Part shown: positions 34,451 through 34,469 of the stretch, piece after piece | Layout of the letters: each line of letters starts with the position of its first letter | Numbering within the stretch: the first letter of the stretch is position 1 | Origin: a bacterium | GTDB lineage: Bacteria > DUMJ01 | Assembly: GCA_026418035.1 (NCBI GenBank) | Contig: JAOACC010000060.1 | Span: forward strand, 1-34,469 | DNA: 34,469 nucleotides | Direction: 5' to 3' | Notes under the pieces: model-generated | What the model saw: the letters and a program-made list of their open reading frames with translations, nothing else | Database searches by the model: none | Told to the model about the DNA's origin: nothing | Position numbers and translations under genes: made by a program

Positions 34451-34469
34451 CTGTCTCTTATACACATCT
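34451..34469. other. Nextera (Tn5 mosaic-end) sequencing adapter remnant
   Basis: The final 19 bases, CTGTCTCTTATACACATCT, are exactly the Tn5 mosaic-end adapter used in Nextera libraries. Its reverse complement translates as MCIRDR, which creates a false start on the SLBB ORF. This is technical sequence and should be trimmed. It marks a true contig end. Confidence 0.97.

Noticed and set aside
34451-34467. ORF-track start MCIRDR for the SLBB protein
   Set aside because: It is encoded by the Nextera adapter, not by genomic DNA.
1-34469. CRISPR arrays, tRNA or rRNA genes, riboswitches or insertion sequences
   Set aside because: I saw no spaced direct repeats, cloverleaf-like sequences, conserved leader structures or transposase genes, and almost no intergenic room for them; a tool scan could still find a small RNA.

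Overview
This is an AT-rich stretch of bacterial chromosome. Arginine is mostly AGA/AGG and isoleucine often ATA, and the genes are packed end to end. It carries 41 protein genes, two of them cut by the window edges. I see no rRNA, tRNA, CRISPR array, insertion sequence or prophage, and no gene-free gap over about 165 bp. Gene order resembles Clostridia and related lineages: asp23-recG-rsmD-coaD-pta-ackA-DUF177-rpmF-plsX-fab-rnc-ftsY-ffh-rpsP-khpA-trmD. A SpoVS protein and an SLBB/Wzz polysaccharide-export pair are also present. SLBB export proteins usually serve cells with an outer membrane. Together this suggests a diderm or deep-branching relative of Bacillota (Dictyoglomota- or Atribacterota-like lineages fit), but the window does not fix the taxon.

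Layout. (1) 1-572, minus: 5' part of an HI0933/YhiN-type flavoprotein. (2) 573-735: divergent promoter region. (3) 736-3810, plus: overlapping tRNA-t6A operon tsaE-tsaB-rimI-tsaD plus a YaaC-like gene. (4) 3811-4758, plus: an orphan lipoprotein with its own promoter, a 22-bp perfect palindrome, and a DUF6504-like small protein. (5) 4762-34450, minus: 34 genes with no gap above about 52 bp. Reading along the minus strand these are polysaccharide export and nucleotide-sugar genes (SLBB, Wzz, DegT aminotransferase, Gfo/Idh), ROK kinase, a lone CheW, DUF554, serS, guaA, a membrane M28 peptidase, argS, Asp23, recG, rsmD, coaD, a nitrilase-like protein with nadE, pta-ackA, DUF177-rpmF, the fatty-acid cluster plsX-fabH-fabD-fabG-acpP-fabF, rnc, spoVS, ftsY-ffh, rpsP, khpA and trmD.

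Most of this is core machinery: t6A and m1G37 tRNA modification, SRP targeting, type II fatty-acid and phospholipid initiation, acetate/acetyl-CoA interconversion, NAD and CoA synthesis, two aminoacyl-tRNA synthetases and recombination.

No clearly new multi-gene system is visible. The points most worth a second look are: a 19-base Nextera transposon-end adapter at the right edge that gives the last ORF a false start (MCIRDR); a DUF554 gene whose only family-consistent start appears to be AUU; a nitrilase-like partner of NadE that has lost its catalytic cysteine; a trmD cluster without rimM or rplS; and SpoVS where smc is often found.
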